Virus record (IMG/VR): IMGVR_UViG_3300047495_000060
Location: 1 to 20,697 of that record
Strand: one strand, 5' to 3'
Length of the DNA: 20,697 nt
Source of the DNA: a virus
Shown here: one piece after another, positions 20,542 to 20,697 of the stretch
Numbering within the stretch: the stretch's first letter is position 1
How the letters are laid out: every line of letters begins with the position of its first letter
The notes under the pieces: model-generated
What the model was told of the DNA's origin: nothing
The model's database searches: none
The model's input: the letters and a program-made list of their open reading frames with translations, nothing else
Position numbers and translations under genes: made by a program

Positions 20542-20570
20542 TTCCTTGGTTTCTAGACCTGCCACTAGTG

Positions 20571-20697
20571 ATAAGCATGGATAAGGGGTTGGTCGGCCAG
20601 GCTGAGCGCGGTGCCGCAGTGCGGGCAGGCGGATAGGGCCGCGGTGATGGTGCGGTCGGGGTGTTCGGCGAGCGCGCGAGTGACGCCGGGCCGGCCA
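20571..20697 (-). pseudogene. tnpC: IS66-family transposase tnpC, upstream fragment (right flank)
   Basis: The minus strand from the window edge reads GRPGVTRALAEHPDRTITAA, then LSACPHCGTALSLADQPLIHAY. This is the N-terminal zinc-ribbon region of IS66 TnpC (CPHC pair). It is then cut by element sequence giving H and a stop (TAG). The next expected residues, DHIDLPPIRP, are found at the left end of the window on the same strand. The gene is therefore split by insertion and not internally decayed. Confidence 0.82.

Larger units (their letters stand above)
128..20570. mobile_element. Integrated phage-related element inserted in an IS66 tnpC gene
   Basis: Deleting this span joins the right fragment (codons ...CAT GCT TAT) to the left fragment (TAT GAC CAC ATC...) in one reading frame, using a single TAT codon. 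The segment carries an integrase at its left end, a repressor/early-operon switch, a primase plus DUF3987 replication pair, an ImmA/IrrE module and a leftward set of tail genes. Head genes, portal, large terminase, sheath, tube and fibre genes were not recognised. It is therefore a remnant prophage or a satellite-like element rather than a complete phage. No conjugation genes were seen, which argues against an ICE. Confidence 0.8.

Noticed and set aside
128-20570. Element as an ICE or plasmid
   Set aside because: No relaxase, type IV secretion, partition or plasmid replication initiator gene was found; the gene content is phage-like.

Overview
This is a GC-rich window that reads as one complete integrated element of about 20.4 kb, bounded on both sides by pieces of a single IS66-family transposase gene. 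Read on the minus strand, the right edge (20697-20571) gives the zinc-ribbon part of TnpC, ending ...ADQPLIHAY. The left edge (127-1) continues in frame with DHIDLPPIRPIVTR... . Removing 128-20570 would restore the transposase, with one copy of a 3-bp ATA shared by the two junctions. The GC content, the IS66 type and the small accessory families suggest an alphaproteobacterium, perhaps Acetobacteraceae or a related Rhodospirillales/Sphingomonadales host. That host call is an inference only.

Left arm (128-6820). A tyrosine integrase has its 3' end at the left junction, the usual int/att geometry. Upstream of it is a small XRE-type regulator. It diverges from a rightward operon across a palindrome-rich 150-bp control region with a good sigma70-like promoter. 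That operon has five genes: two proteins with Tat-like N-terminal or internal signals, a small helical protein, an archaeo-eukaryotic-type primase-like protein and a DUF3987 P-loop protein. Three of its four junctions are 1- to 4-base overlaps (ATGA or TGATG), so it looks translationally coupled.

Middle (6821-10165). Nonanucleotide tandem repeats lie at three gene borders. The two repeat blocks upstream of int recur, inverted, after the DUF3987 gene. Between the second and third repeat loci are a DUF6362-like HTH protein, a 49-aa ORF and a two-gene unit. The unit is an unknown 229-aa protein followed by an XRE plus ImmA/IrrE metallopeptidase, and it looks like a toxin-antitoxin or lysogeny/defence module.

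Right arm (10166-20565, all minus strand). Read in transcription order from the right, there are three tandem paralogous HTH genes, a small coupled ORF and a 470-bp non-coding stretch with a large hairpin. Next come an unknown gene, a tail assembly chaperone with an internally duplicated domain and an in-phase T TTT TTC slippery site, and a tape measure protein with a tail-lysozyme domain. A baseplate hub protein, a gpV/gp45-like spike and two uncharacterised genes follow. Last are a tail-completion-like protein, a Nu1-like small-terminase candidate and a conserved hypothetical.

No portal, capsid, large terminase, sheath, tail tube or tail-fibre gene was recognised. The element is therefore either a decayed prophage or a satellite-like element that keeps an integrase, replication genes, a packaging-specificity candidate and a partial tail module. 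The sequence alone does not decide between these.
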